Position numbers and translations under genes: made by a program. DNA of 42,062 bases from Lutibacter sp. Its GTDB lineage: Bacteria > Bacteroidota > Bacteroidia > Flavobacteriales > Flavobacteriaceae. Location of the stretch: the NCBI GenBank assembly GCA_021647265.1, contig JAKIVA010000022.1:1-42062 (forward strand), in the 5' to 3' direction. The notes under the pieces are model-generated. The model ran no database searches. It was not told the DNA's origin and was given only the letters and a program-made list of their open reading frames with translations. Numbering within the stretch: position 1 is the stretch's first letter; the number at the start of each line of letters is the position of its first letter. Positions 6,769 to 14,103 of the stretch are shown here, piece by piece.

Positions 6769-7467
6769 TTAATTCCTAGATCCAAGAATTTTAAGACCCC
6801 AATACAATAACATAGCTAAAGAACCCAAAGCGGCAACTAAATAAGTTCTTGCAGCCCATTTTAAAGCATCCTTTGCGCCATCCTGTTCAGTATCTGTTAA
6901 CATATTAGTTGTTTTTAGCCAAGCTAAAGCTCGATTGCTTGCATCGTATTCAACAGGTAGTGTGATGAAACTAAAAATGGTTGCAAGAGCCATCATTCCT
7001 AAACCTACAATTGCGAGTATAAAACCAATACCGCTATTTCCAGATGCAGCTCCCAAAATTAGACCACCAATAACCAGCCACTGTGAAAATTTTGATGAAA
7101 TATTTACAGCAGGTACCAATGTTGATCTTAACTGAAGCCATTTATAAGCTTTGGCATGTTGTACAGCGTGCCCAACTTCGTGAGAAGCAACTGTAGCAGC
7201 AGAAGCATTACGTTGGTTGTATACAGCTTCACTTAAATTCACTGTTTTATTTAGCGGGTTGTAATGATCTGTTAATCTTCCAGCAACAGAAATTACTTTC
7301 ACATCAGAAATACCATTATCATGGAGCATTTTTTCTGCAATTTCTCTACCGCTTAAACCATTTTGTAACTTAATTTTTGAATAGTAGTTAAATTTGTTTT
7401 TTAGCTTTTGACTTACCAGCCAGCTAACAAGTGAAATAACTCCAATTATAACATAAAAACCTATCAT
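6769..7467 (-). CDS. Membrane zinc metallopeptidase (Zn_peptidase_2, YugP-like)
   Basis: This 232-residue integral membrane protein has an N-terminal transmembrane helix (about 2-20) and the zinc-protease motif SHEVGHAVQHA near residue 93. Two or three further hydrophobic helices follow (about 130-175 and 205-228). The region YDASNRALAWL may supply the third ligand region. The family (DUF/Zn_peptidase_2, YugP) is widespread but poorly characterised. It is convergent with the Lrp gene (17 bp between stops) and divergent from the asparaginase. The protease call rests on HExxH; substrate unknown. Confidence 0.85.
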   Translation of the reverse strand: MIGFYVIIGVISLVSWLVSQKLKNKFNYYSKIKLQNGLSGREIAEKMLHDNGISDVKVISVAGRLTDHYNPLNKTVNLSEAVYNQRNASAATVASHEVGHAVQHAKAYKWLQLRSTLVPAVNISSKFSQWLVIGGLILGAASGNSGIGFILAIVGLGMMALATIFSFITLPVEYDASNRALAWLKTTNMLTDTEQDGAKDALKWAARTYLVAALGSLAMLLYWGLKILGSRN

Positions 7468-7546
7468 ATAATTTCTTTTTAATTATTGTCTTTTAATTTG
7501 ATAAATTTACATCATAAATTATTCCAAAACAAAGAAGACAGACAAA

Positions 7547-8584
7547 ATGACAACAACACCAAAAATACTTTTAATATATACAGGAGGAACAATAGGAATG
7601 ATTAAAGATTACAAAACAGGAGTACTTAAAACTTTTAACTTTGATAAACTTTTAAAGCATATTCCAGAAATAAATCAATTAGATTGTACAATAAATAGTA
7701 TCTCATTTAAAGAACCCATTGATTCTTCAAATATGAGTCCTTCAAATTGGATATTGATAGCTGATATTATTGAAGAAAATTATAAAAACTATGATGGGTT
7801 TGTTGTTTTGCATGGCTCAGATACCATGTCATATACTTCATCAGCTATAAGTTTTATGTTTGAGAATTTAACAAAACCAGTAATTTTTACAGGCTCGCAA
7901 TTGCCAATAGGGGATTTACGAACTGATGCTAAGGAAAATCTAATTACTTCAATAGAAATTGCTTCTTCCCAAGAAAATGGAGTTCCAATTATTTCAGAAG
8001 TATGTTTGTATTTTGAATATAAATTGTACAGGGCAAATAGAACGACAAAAATTAATGCAGAACATTTTGAAGCATTTACATCTCCCAATTTTCCACCATT
8101 AGCAATTAGTGGAGTTCATTTAAAATTTAATAAACAGTTAATTTACACACCAAATAAGAGAAAACTATTAAAAGTGAGGAAGCATTTAAATAACAATATT
8201 GCTATTTTAAAAATATTTCCAGGAATAACAGAATCCGTTATAGTTAGTATTTTAGAAAATAACAATTTAAAAGGAGTAATTTTAGAAACGTATGGATCAG
8301 GAAATGCCCCAACCAAAAAATGGTTTATTGGTTTATTAAAAAAAACAATAGATAAAGGAGTACCTATTATAAATGTAACTCAATGTACTAGTGGAAATGT
8401 AATTATGGGGCAATATGAAACAAGTGTTGAACTAGAAAAAATAGGAGTTATTAATGGAAATGACATTACAACTGAATCAGCATTAGCTAAATTAATGTAT
8501 TTATTAGGAGAAAATATTCAAAAAAATAAATTTAAATCAATTTTTGAAACTTCATTAAGAGGTGAAGTAAGTATTATTGAGTAA
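7547..8584 (+). CDS. ansA: Type I L-asparaginase
   Basis: The enzyme hydrolyses asparagine to aspartate and ammonia. The 345 residues have the first catalytic Thr region in IYTGGTIGMI near residue 12 and the second catalytic Thr in VLHGSDTMSYT near residue 90. RTDAKENL supplies the conserved Asp-Lys region, and LETYGSGNAP follows in the C-terminal domain. There is no signal peptide, which agrees with the cytoplasmic type I class. It is divergent from the Zn protease gene. A weak hairpin at about 8625-8655 may end the transcript. Confidence 0.92.
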   Translation: MTTTPKILLIYTGGTIGMIKDYKTGVLKTFNFDKLLKHIPEINQLDCTINSISFKEPIDSSNMSPSNWILIADIIEENYKNYDGFVVLHGSDTMSYTSSAISFMFENLTKPVIFTGSQLPIGDLRTDAKENLITSIEIASSQENGVPIISEVCLYFEYKLYRANRTTKINAEHFEAFTSPNFPPLAISGVHLKFNKQLIYTPNKRKLLKVRKHLNNNIAILKIFPGITESVIVSILENNNLKGVILETYGSGNAPTKKWFIGLLKKTIDKGVPIINVTQCTSGNVIMGQYETSVELEKIGVINGNDITTESALAKLMYLLGENIQKNKFKSIFETSLRGEVSIIE

Positions 8585-8880
8585 TTTTTATTTAATTAAT
8601 TACCAGTATTTTAAAGTTATTTTCAAAAAAGCAATCTAAATTGGTTTAATTTTTGCAAATATTTTAAAAAAGATAAGAGTTCCTAAAAAAAATACTTAAA
8701 GTAGTTATAAAATTTTCAGAACTCAACATTTTTTTGTTACTTGCCATTCGCAAAAAGAGACTAAAATAAGAAAAGGTAAGAGTTATCAACTTTAAGCCTT
8801 CAATATTTTAGTAGTTTTATTGTTTTGTGAAAATTATTATATATTTAAACCGAAAAAATTAATAAATTAACTATTACACA
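8585..8880. other. 296-nt intergenic region before exbB
   Basis: No gene is seen. Near 8629-8655 a weak CAAT-CTAA-ATTG hairpin followed by T-rich sequence may end the asparaginase transcript. GAGTTC (8677-8682) and GAACTC (8719-8724) are inverted repeats. A likely exbB promoter is TTG at 8820-8822, 17 bp, then TATATTTA at 8840-8847, one mismatch from TAnnTTTG, 33 bp before the ATG. Confidence 0.4.
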
Positions 8881-9627
8881 ATGAGAAGAGTATTTACAAT
8901 CCTTGCAATTACAGGACTATTGTTATTTGGAGCAGCACCTAAAGCAATTGCACAAGATGCAGCAAAAACTGAACAAGTTGCAGACGCAACAGAATCAAAA
9001 ACATTTCACCAAGAATTAAAGCAACGTTTTATTGAAGGTGGCCCTTTCTTTATGGGAATTGTATTAGTAGCCTTAATTTTAGGGTTGGCAATTGCTATTG
9101 AAAGAATTATCTATTTAAATATGGCAACAACGAATACTAAGAAATTAGTAAATAAAGTTGATGAAGCTTTAAAATCAGGTGGTGTTGAAGCTGCAAAAGA
9201 AGTTTGTAGAAATACTAAAGGACCTGTTGCATCTATATTTTATCAAGGACTAGATAGAATGGATGAAGGTATTGACAATGTTGAAAAAGCAGTTGTTGGT
9301 TACGGTGGAGTACAAATGGGATTATTAGAGAAAAACATCTCTTGGTTATCACTATTTATTGCACTAGCACCAATGCTTGGTTTCATGGGTACAGTAATTG
9401 GAATGATCGGTGCCTTTGACTCAATACAAGCAGCTGGAGATATCTCACCAACGGTTGTTGCGGGAGGTATTAAAGTAGCATTGTTAACAACAGTATTTGG
9501 TTTAGTTGTAGCAATTATCCTTCAAGTTTTTTACAATTATATTATTTCTAAAGTAGATAGTATTGTAAACAATATGGAAGATGCTTCAATTTCACTTATC
9601 GACCTTTTGGTTAGATATAAAAAATAA
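8881..9627 (+). CDS. exbB: ExbB/TolQ/MotA-family proton channel protein
   Basis: ExbB forms the inner-membrane stator-like pore that, with ExbD, uses the proton motive force to drive TonB or a related trans-envelope machine. The 248 residues begin with a signal-peptide-like segment ending APKAIAQ, then a TM helix near 55-77. Two further helices follow in the conserved channel domain, LFIALAPMLGFMGTVIGMIGAFD and a later VAGGIKVALLTTVFGLVVAIIL. It is the first gene of a four-gene set (9636, 10102, 10729) with 7-9 bp gaps. The extended N-terminus is usual in Bacteroidota ExbB. Confidence 0.93.
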   Translation: MRRVFTILAITGLLLFGAAPKAIAQDAAKTEQVADATESKTFHQELKQRFIEGGPFFMGIVLVALILGLAIAIERIIYLNMATTNTKKLVNKVDEALKSGGVEAAKEVCRNTKGPVASIFYQGLDRMDEGIDNVEKAVVGYGGVQMGLLEKNISWLSLFIALAPMLGFMGTVIGMIGAFDSIQAAGDISPTVVAGGIKVALLTTVFGLVVAIILQVFYNYIISKVDSIVNNMEDASISLIDLLVRYKK

Positions 9628-9635
9628 GAATAATT

Positions 9636-10094
9636 ATGAATAAGAAAATTTCAAAAATATTAACGTTAGTTGCAGGACTAATAGGTTTGATAGGATTCTA
9701 TTTTTTCATTAGAATTTTGATGATTGGAGATGAAGTATTTGAAACAGATGTGGCATTACAAAACAGTGTGTTATCTCCTTTCATTTATTTTGCACAAATA
9801 TTGTTGATTATAACAATTTTAATTTCGATAGTGTTTTCAGCTGTAAACATGGTAAAACATCCTCAAGTTTTAAAAAGAACTTTAATTGGAGTTGGAGCTT
9901 TACTAGTAATATTGGTAATAGCATATTCGTTTGCTGATGACGGAGCTGTTATGTCTATGGGTAAAGTATTACCTGATGGAGAAGCAGGAAGTATATCAAA
10001 ATGGGTGAGTACAGGAATAAACTATAGTGCTATTTTAGGTCTTATTGGTTTTGGAGCATTCTTTTTTGACTTTGCTAAATCACTTGTAAAATAG
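9636..10094 (+). CDS. Four-TM protein in the exbB-exbD operon
   Basis: I do not recognise a characterised family. The 152 residues have four hydrophobic segments, near 8-28, 48-70, 82-100 and 128-148. A short hydrophilic stretch (DDGAVMSMGKVLPDGEAGS) sits between the third and fourth. It lies 8 bp after exbB and 7 bp before exbD, so it is almost certainly co-expressed and may be an accessory or assembly subunit of the ExbB-ExbD complex. That role is inferred only from position. Confidence 0.8.
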   Translation: MNKKISKILTLVAGLIGLIGFYFFIRILMIGDEVFETDVALQNSVLSPFIYFAQILLIITILISIVFSAVNMVKHPQVLKRTLIGVGALLVILVIAYSFADDGAVMSMGKVLPDGEAGSISKWVSTGINYSAILGLIGFGAFFFDFAKSLVK

Positions 10095-10101
10095 ATAAAA
10101 T

Positions 10102-10719
10102 ATGGCAAGAAGAGAAAATTCAGAAATTAATGCTGGTTCAATGGCAGACATTGCGTTCTTGCTTTTAATATTCTTCTTGGTAACTACAACTATGGATGTT
10201 GACTCAGGGATTTCACGTAAATTACCTGAAAAGTCTGAAGATACTCCTGATGTAGTTATTAAAGAAAAAAATGTACTTGATATTGTTGTAAATAGAAATA
10301 ACCAAATTTTGGTTGAAGGAGATCAACAAGTTCAAGTAACAGATATTAAGCGTATAGCAATGGATTTTATTGATAATGGAGGCGGTTTATCTGCTTCAAA
10401 AGATGGAAAACCAGGAGAACCTTGTGATTATTGTAAAGGAGCAAAAGACCCATCATCCTCAGATCATCCATCTAAGGCTGTTATTTCTTTACAGAGTGAT
10501 AGAGGAACAACTTACGGTATGTATATTGCAATTCAAAATGAAATTGAAGCTGCATATAATGAGTTAAGAAATAGATTGGCTTTGCAGAAATATAAAAGAT
10601 CTTATAAAGATTTATTAAGAGATTACAAAGACAATGGAAGTAAAAAGACTAAAGAAAAGATAGATTTTTTGAAGGAAAGTTATCCTCAGATTATATCTGA
10701 ACCAGAACCTATAAAATAA
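10102..10719 (+). CDS. exbD: ExbD/TolR-family protein with CxxC insert
   Basis: ExbD proteins have one N-terminal TM helix with a proton-carrying Asp and a periplasmic domain. Here the motif is NAGSMADIAFLLLIFFLVTT near residue 10, with the Asp in place. At 205 residues it is longer than a typical ExbD (about 140). The extra length is a glycine-rich insert with Cys108 and Cys111 in EPCDYCKG and a charged C-terminal tail rich in Lys, Arg and Asp. The two cysteines face the periplasm and could form a disulfide or bind metal or heme; none of this is shown by the sequence. It is followed 9 bp later by a second exbD. Confidence 0.9.
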   Translation: MARRENSEINAGSMADIAFLLLIFFLVTTTMDVDSGISRKLPEKSEDTPDVVIKEKNVLDIVVNRNNQILVEGDQQVQVTDIKRIAMDFIDNGGGLSASKDGKPGEPCDYCKGAKDPSSSDHPSKAVISLQSDRGTTYGMYIAIQNEIEAAYNELRNRLALQKYKRSYKDLLRDYKDNGSKKTKEKIDFLKESYPQIISEPEPIK

Positions 10720-10728
10720 TATCAGAAT

Positions 10729-11196
10729 ATGAGTAAATTTAAAAAGAAGAAAAAAGGTTTGCCTGCTATTTCTACGGCATCTTTACCTGATATTGTATTT
10801 ATGTTGTTATTCTTTTTTATGGTGTCAACAACTATGAGAGAGACTGATTTATTACTACAACCTATTAATTTTCCAAGTGCTACCGAAGTAAAAAAATTGG
10901 AGCATAAAAGTTTGGTAAGTACTATTTATGTAGGGAAATCTAAGGATGCAAGAATTTCTGGAGATAAAATTCAAGTGAATGATAAAATTATAGATGTTAA
11001 AGACATTCCAAGTTTTATTTTTTCTGAAAGAGCTTTGCGTAAAGAAGAAGAAGTTAAATATATGACAACTTCTATCAAAGCTGATAAAGAAGCTAACGTA
11101 GGTACAATTCTAGATATTAAAGAACAATTAAGAGATATAAATGCTTTAAAAGTTAGTTTTTCAACAAAAGGAACCAACGTAAGAAGTAATTATTAA
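10729..11196 (+). CDS. Second ExbD/TolR-family protein
   Basis: At 155 residues this is the standard-length ExbD. After a basic start (KFKKKKKG) comes STASLPDIVFMLLFFFMVSTT, the TM helix with the conserved Asp. A periplasmic ExbD fold follows, ending with TILDIKEQLRDINALKVSFST. It lacks the CxxC insert of the first ExbD. Two different ExbD copies suggest a mixed complex. It is the last gene of the operon, closed by the terminator at 11220-11254. Confidence 0.92.
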   Translation: MSKFKKKKKGLPAISTASLPDIVFMLLFFFMVSTTMRETDLLLQPINFPSATEVKKLEHKSLVSTIYVGKSKDARISGDKIQVNDKIIDVKDIPSFIFSERALRKEEEVKYMTTSIKADKEANVGTILDIKEQLRDINALKVSFSTKGTNVRSNY

Positions 11197-11219
11197 ATAA
11201 TATAACTTTAATTTATTTC

Positions 11220-11254
11220 AAAAAAGCAATCAAATTTTATTTGGTTGCTTTTTT
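11220..11254 (+). terminator. Terminator of the exbB-exbD operon
   Basis: AAAAAGCAA and TTGCTTTTT pair, with further pairing (CAAAT/ATTTG) inside and a T-run at the end. The stem also contains the TTG (11245-11247) that acts as the -33 element of the next gene. Confidence 0.85.
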
Positions 11255-11274
11255 GGTTTTATGAGGTATATTTG
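11245..11274 (+). promoter_or_regulatory. Promoter of the PorT-like gene
   Basis: TTG at 11245-11247, exactly 19 bp, then TATATTTG at 11267-11274: a full Bacteroidota promoter. It starts inside the upstream terminator stem. The expected transcript start falls at about 11278-11282, that is, on the ATG at 11279. Confidence 0.65.
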
Positions 11275-11278
11275 CTCT

Positions 11279-11953
11279 ATGAATAAAATAGTTATAATTA
11301 TTGGTTTGTGTTTTTTATTTTCTAAGCTTGAAGCACAAGTTAAAAAAGACACTATTGATGTAAAATATTTAGAAGATCAAATATATTTATCTTTCACCTA
11401 CAATATTTTAACAAATAAGCCCAATACTATTACTCAAAACGGATTTTCAGGTGGTGTCTCTATTGGATTCATCAAGGATCTACCTATTAATAAAAAGAGA
11501 ACATTTGGATTTGGATTTGGGTTAGGATATAATTATGATGTATATATTCAAAATTTGAAAATAGTGCAAGAAAATCAATCAACATTATTTAACATAGCAC
11601 AAGACTATAAGATTAATAGGTTTAGATTGAGCAGAATTGAAGTACCTATTGAGTTGAGGTGGCGCAATTCAACTCCTCAAAAATATAAATTTTTTAGAGT
11701 TTACACAGGAATGAAATTCTCTTATGTATTATTATCTAAAACAAAATTTGCTGATATAACGGAAACAATAACCACTAAAAATATACCTGAGTTTAATAAA
11801 CTTCAATATGGTTTGACTTTGGCAGCAGGTTATGGTACTTGGAATTTATATATTTACTATGGGTTAAATTCACTTTTTAAAGAAGCTCAATTTGAAGAGG
11901 GAAATTTAAATTTAAAAGATGTAACTATTGGGTTGAAATTTTATATCATGTAA
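11279..11953 (+). CDS. Outer-membrane beta-barrel protein, PorT-like
   Basis: The frame can begin at an ATG at 11261, but that codon lies within the promoter. The ATG at 11279 directly yields a signal peptide (MNKIVIIIGLCFLFSKLEAQ). The mature part (about 205 residues) has alternating amphipathic strands such as FGFGFGLGYNYDVYI, RLSRIEVPIELRWRNSTPQ and LTLAAGYGTWNLYIYYG, and ends in the aromatic-rich VTIGLKFYIM. This is typical of an eight-stranded barrel. The EVPIELRWR and YKFFRVYTG region recalls PorT/SprT of the type IX secretion system. I hold that assignment at about even odds against a generic porin-family protein. The 3' end overlaps the convergent gene by 13 bp. Confidence 0.75.
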   Translation: MNKIVIIIGLCFLFSKLEAQVKKDTIDVKYLEDQIYLSFTYNILTNKPNTITQNGFSGGVSIGFIKDLPINKKRTFGFGFGLGYNYDVYIQNLKIVQENQSTLFNIAQDYKINRFRLSRIEVPIELRWRNSTPQKYKFFRVYTGMKFSYVLLSKTKFADITETITTKNIPEFNKLQYGLTLAAGYGTWNLYIYYGLNSLFKEAQFEEGNLNLKDVTIGLKFYIM

Positions 11954-12546
11954 ACAAAGAAAACAATAAATTGAGATAACATCCCAAAAATATAGCCTAA
12001 ATATACTTCACGAGGGTTATGAGCTTGCAATTTTAATCTCGAAGTTGCAATTAAACCACTAATTAAAATAAGTATAGAGATGATTATAATTAAGTTTATT
12101 TTATAATAGTAACTAAAATATATTAGAAACCCAACTAATCCTCCAATTGCAGCTGTATGTAAACTTATTTTAAAGTTTAAATATAAAAATAAATACGAAA
12201 AAATAAGACCCAATCCATATCCAAAATAGAAAAGAGATAAAATATTTACTACAGAGGATTTTAAAAGCCAATACCCCAAGAAAATACATATTGAAATAAA
12301 AAGGAGTGTAGGAAATTTGCGTTCTTCAACGGTTTCCATATGGTAGCTATGAATCATTTTAGAGCGTTTTAAAAGAGCTAAAAGAAACAATGGGAAAATA
12401 TATGTCCCTAACAAAAGTACAATTAAAATAAGGTGTTCTTGTTGTTTAAAAATATATTTAGGAATTAATAGAAAATACAAAATGGAACCAAGAATTGGAA
12501 AATTTATTGGGTGAAAAAAATAAGATATAAATTTTGAGAATTTCAT
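11941..12546 (-). CDS. PAP2-superfamily-like membrane protein
   Basis: This 201-residue protein has about six hydrophobic segments. Two patches resemble phosphatidic-acid-phosphatase motifs. KISLHTAAIGG sits where PSGHT is expected and SRLKLQAHNPREV fits SRx5H but has Glu where Asp usually stands. The first motif (Kx6RP) is only loosely matched by EERKFPTLLF. It may be a divergent lipid phosphatase, for example acting on undecaprenyl or phospholipid phosphates, or a relative that lost activity. It starts 16 bp after the rpoN stop, so the two are probably co-transcribed. Its tail overlaps the PorT-like gene. Confidence 0.7.
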   Translation of the reverse strand: MKFSKFISYFFHPINFPILGSILYFLLIPKYIFKQQEHLILIVLLLGTYIFPLFLLALLKRSKMIHSYHMETVEERKFPTLLFISICIFLGYWLLKSSVVNILSLFYFGYGLGLIFSYLFLYLNFKISLHTAAIGGLVGFLIYFSYYYKINLIIIISILILISGLIATSRLKLQAHNPREVYLGYIFGMLSQFIVFFVYMI

Positions 12547-12562
12547 AGGCGAATTTTTGGAT

Positions 12563-14020
12563 TTACATTTCTTTTCTTAATCTTGCTACTGGAATATCTA
12601 ATTGTTCTCTGTATTTCGCAACAGTTCTTCGAGCAATTGGATATCCTTTTTCTTTTAAAATGTTAGCTAGTTTTTCATCGGTTAAAGGTTTCTTTTTATT
12701 CTCTTCTTTTATTACAGTTTTTAAAATACTTTTAATTTCTTTTGTTGAAACGTCTTCTCCCTGATCATTTTTCATAGATTCAGAAAAGAATTCTTTAATT
12801 AATTTTGTACCGTAAGGTGTAGATACATATTTGCTGTTGGCTACACGTGAAACTGTTGAAACATCCATATTAATTGCATCTGCAATATCCTTTAATATCA
12901 TAGGTTTTAATTTGCGCTCATCACCTGTTAAGAAATACTCCTTTTGATATTTTACAATGGCATCCATATTCAGAAATAATGTTTGCTGTCGCTGTTTTAT
13001 AGCATCAATAAACCATTTTGCACTATCTAATTTTTGTTTGATAAACTGTACGGCTTCTTTTTGTGATTTAGACTTATCTTTCGAGTCTTTATAGCCTTGT
13101 AACATATTATTATATTCATTTGAAATATGAAGTTCAGGAGCGTTTCTAGAGTTCAAAGAGAGTTCTAATTCTCCATCAACTATTCTAATTGTAAAATCAG
13201 GAACAATTTGTTCGGCAATCTTATTATTTCCAACATAAGATCCTCCGGGTTTTGGATTTAATTTTTCAATTTCTTTTATAGCCTTTTTTAGTTCACTTTC
13301 AGGTATATGAAACTTTTGTAATAGTTTTTTGTAATGTTTTTTTACAAAATAATCAAAAGAATTTTCTAAAATATTAATTGCTAAGGTTCTACTCGGTTTT
13401 TCTTTTTTGCGTTTTAATTGAATTAACAGACATTCTCTTAAATTACGTGCACCAACCCCAGCAGGATCTAATTGTTGAACAATTTTCAGCAAACGCTCCA
13501 GTTCTTTTTCCGTTGTAAAAATATTTTGTGTGAAAGCTAAATCGTCTAAAATGTCTATCAAATCACGTCTAATGTAACCACTATCATCAATACTACCTAT
13601 TAAAAAATCAGTGATTATTTCTTCTTCTTCAGTAAGACGGTAAGTGTTTATCTGATTTTTAAGTGATTGTGTAAATGAAATACCTGCTGCATAAGGAATA
13701 TGTTTCTCTTCATCATCAGCTGAATAATTGTTGGCCTGTGTTTTATAATTAGGAATTTCATCGTCACTTAAATATTCATCAATATTAATATCTTCAGCTT
13801 CAATATTTTCATTTCCTGTAGTATCATATTCATCTTCTTGCTGTGAATCATCAAATTCTTCTAAATTTTCTTTGCCACTTTCTAATGCCGGATTTTCTTC
13901 AAGTTCTTGTTTTAAACGTTGCTCAAATGCTTGTGTAGGCAATTGAATCAACTTCATTAATTGAATTTGTTGAGGTGATAATTTTTGTAGTAACTTGTAT
14001 TGTAAACTTTGTTTTAGCAT
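12563..14020 (-). CDS. rpoN: RNA polymerase sigma-54 factor
   Basis: Sigma-54 directs polymerase to -24/-12 promoters and needs an AAA+ activator. The 485 residues show region I (LKQSLQYKLLQKLSPQQIQLMKL, Gln/Leu-rich, then EELEENPALE-like sequence) and an acidic linker (about 50-110). The core-binding domain carries DPAGVGARNLRECLLIQL. A helix-turn-helix (MDVSTVSRVANSKYVSTPYG) precedes the RpoN box ARRTVAKYRE at 463-472. All parts are intact. It lies 83 bp downstream of asnS, with a weak AT-rich terminator between, and upstream of the PAP2-like gene. No sigma-54 activator gene is in the window. Confidence 0.96.
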   Translation of the reverse strand: MLKQSLQYKLLQKLSPQQIQLMKLIQLPTQAFEQRLKQELEENPALESGKENLEEFDDSQQEDEYDTTGNENIEAEDINIDEYLSDDEIPNYKTQANNYSADDEEKHIPYAAGISFTQSLKNQINTYRLTEEEEIITDFLIGSIDDSGYIRRDLIDILDDLAFTQNIFTTEKELERLLKIVQQLDPAGVGARNLRECLLIQLKRKKEKPSRTLAINILENSFDYFVKKHYKKLLQKFHIPESELKKAIKEIEKLNPKPGGSYVGNNKIAEQIVPDFTIRIVDGELELSLNSRNAPELHISNEYNNMLQGYKDSKDKSKSQKEAVQFIKQKLDSAKWFIDAIKQRQQTLFLNMDAIVKYQKEYFLTGDERKLKPMILKDIADAINMDVSTVSRVANSKYVSTPYGTKLIKEFFSESMKNDQGEDVSTKEIKSILKTVIKEENKKKPLTDEKLANILKEKGYPIARRTVAKYREQLDIPVARLRKEM

Positions 14021-14060
14021 AAACGAACCTAAAATAACTTTGGGTTTTGTTAAAAATACG

Positions 14061-14093
14061 AAAAAACATAGAACATTAAATAATATGTTTTTT
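14061..14093 (-). terminator. AT-rich hairpin after asnS
   Basis: On the minus strand AAAAAACATA and TATGTTTTTT pair perfectly (10 bp) around a 13-nt loop, ending in six T. It is a plausible but GC-poor terminator for asnS. Confidence 0.5.
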
Positions 14094-14103
14094 AATTTAT
14101 TTA

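Noticed and set aside
10423..10433. CxxC in ExbD as a heme-binding CxxCH site
   Set aside because: The residue after the second Cys is Lys, not His.
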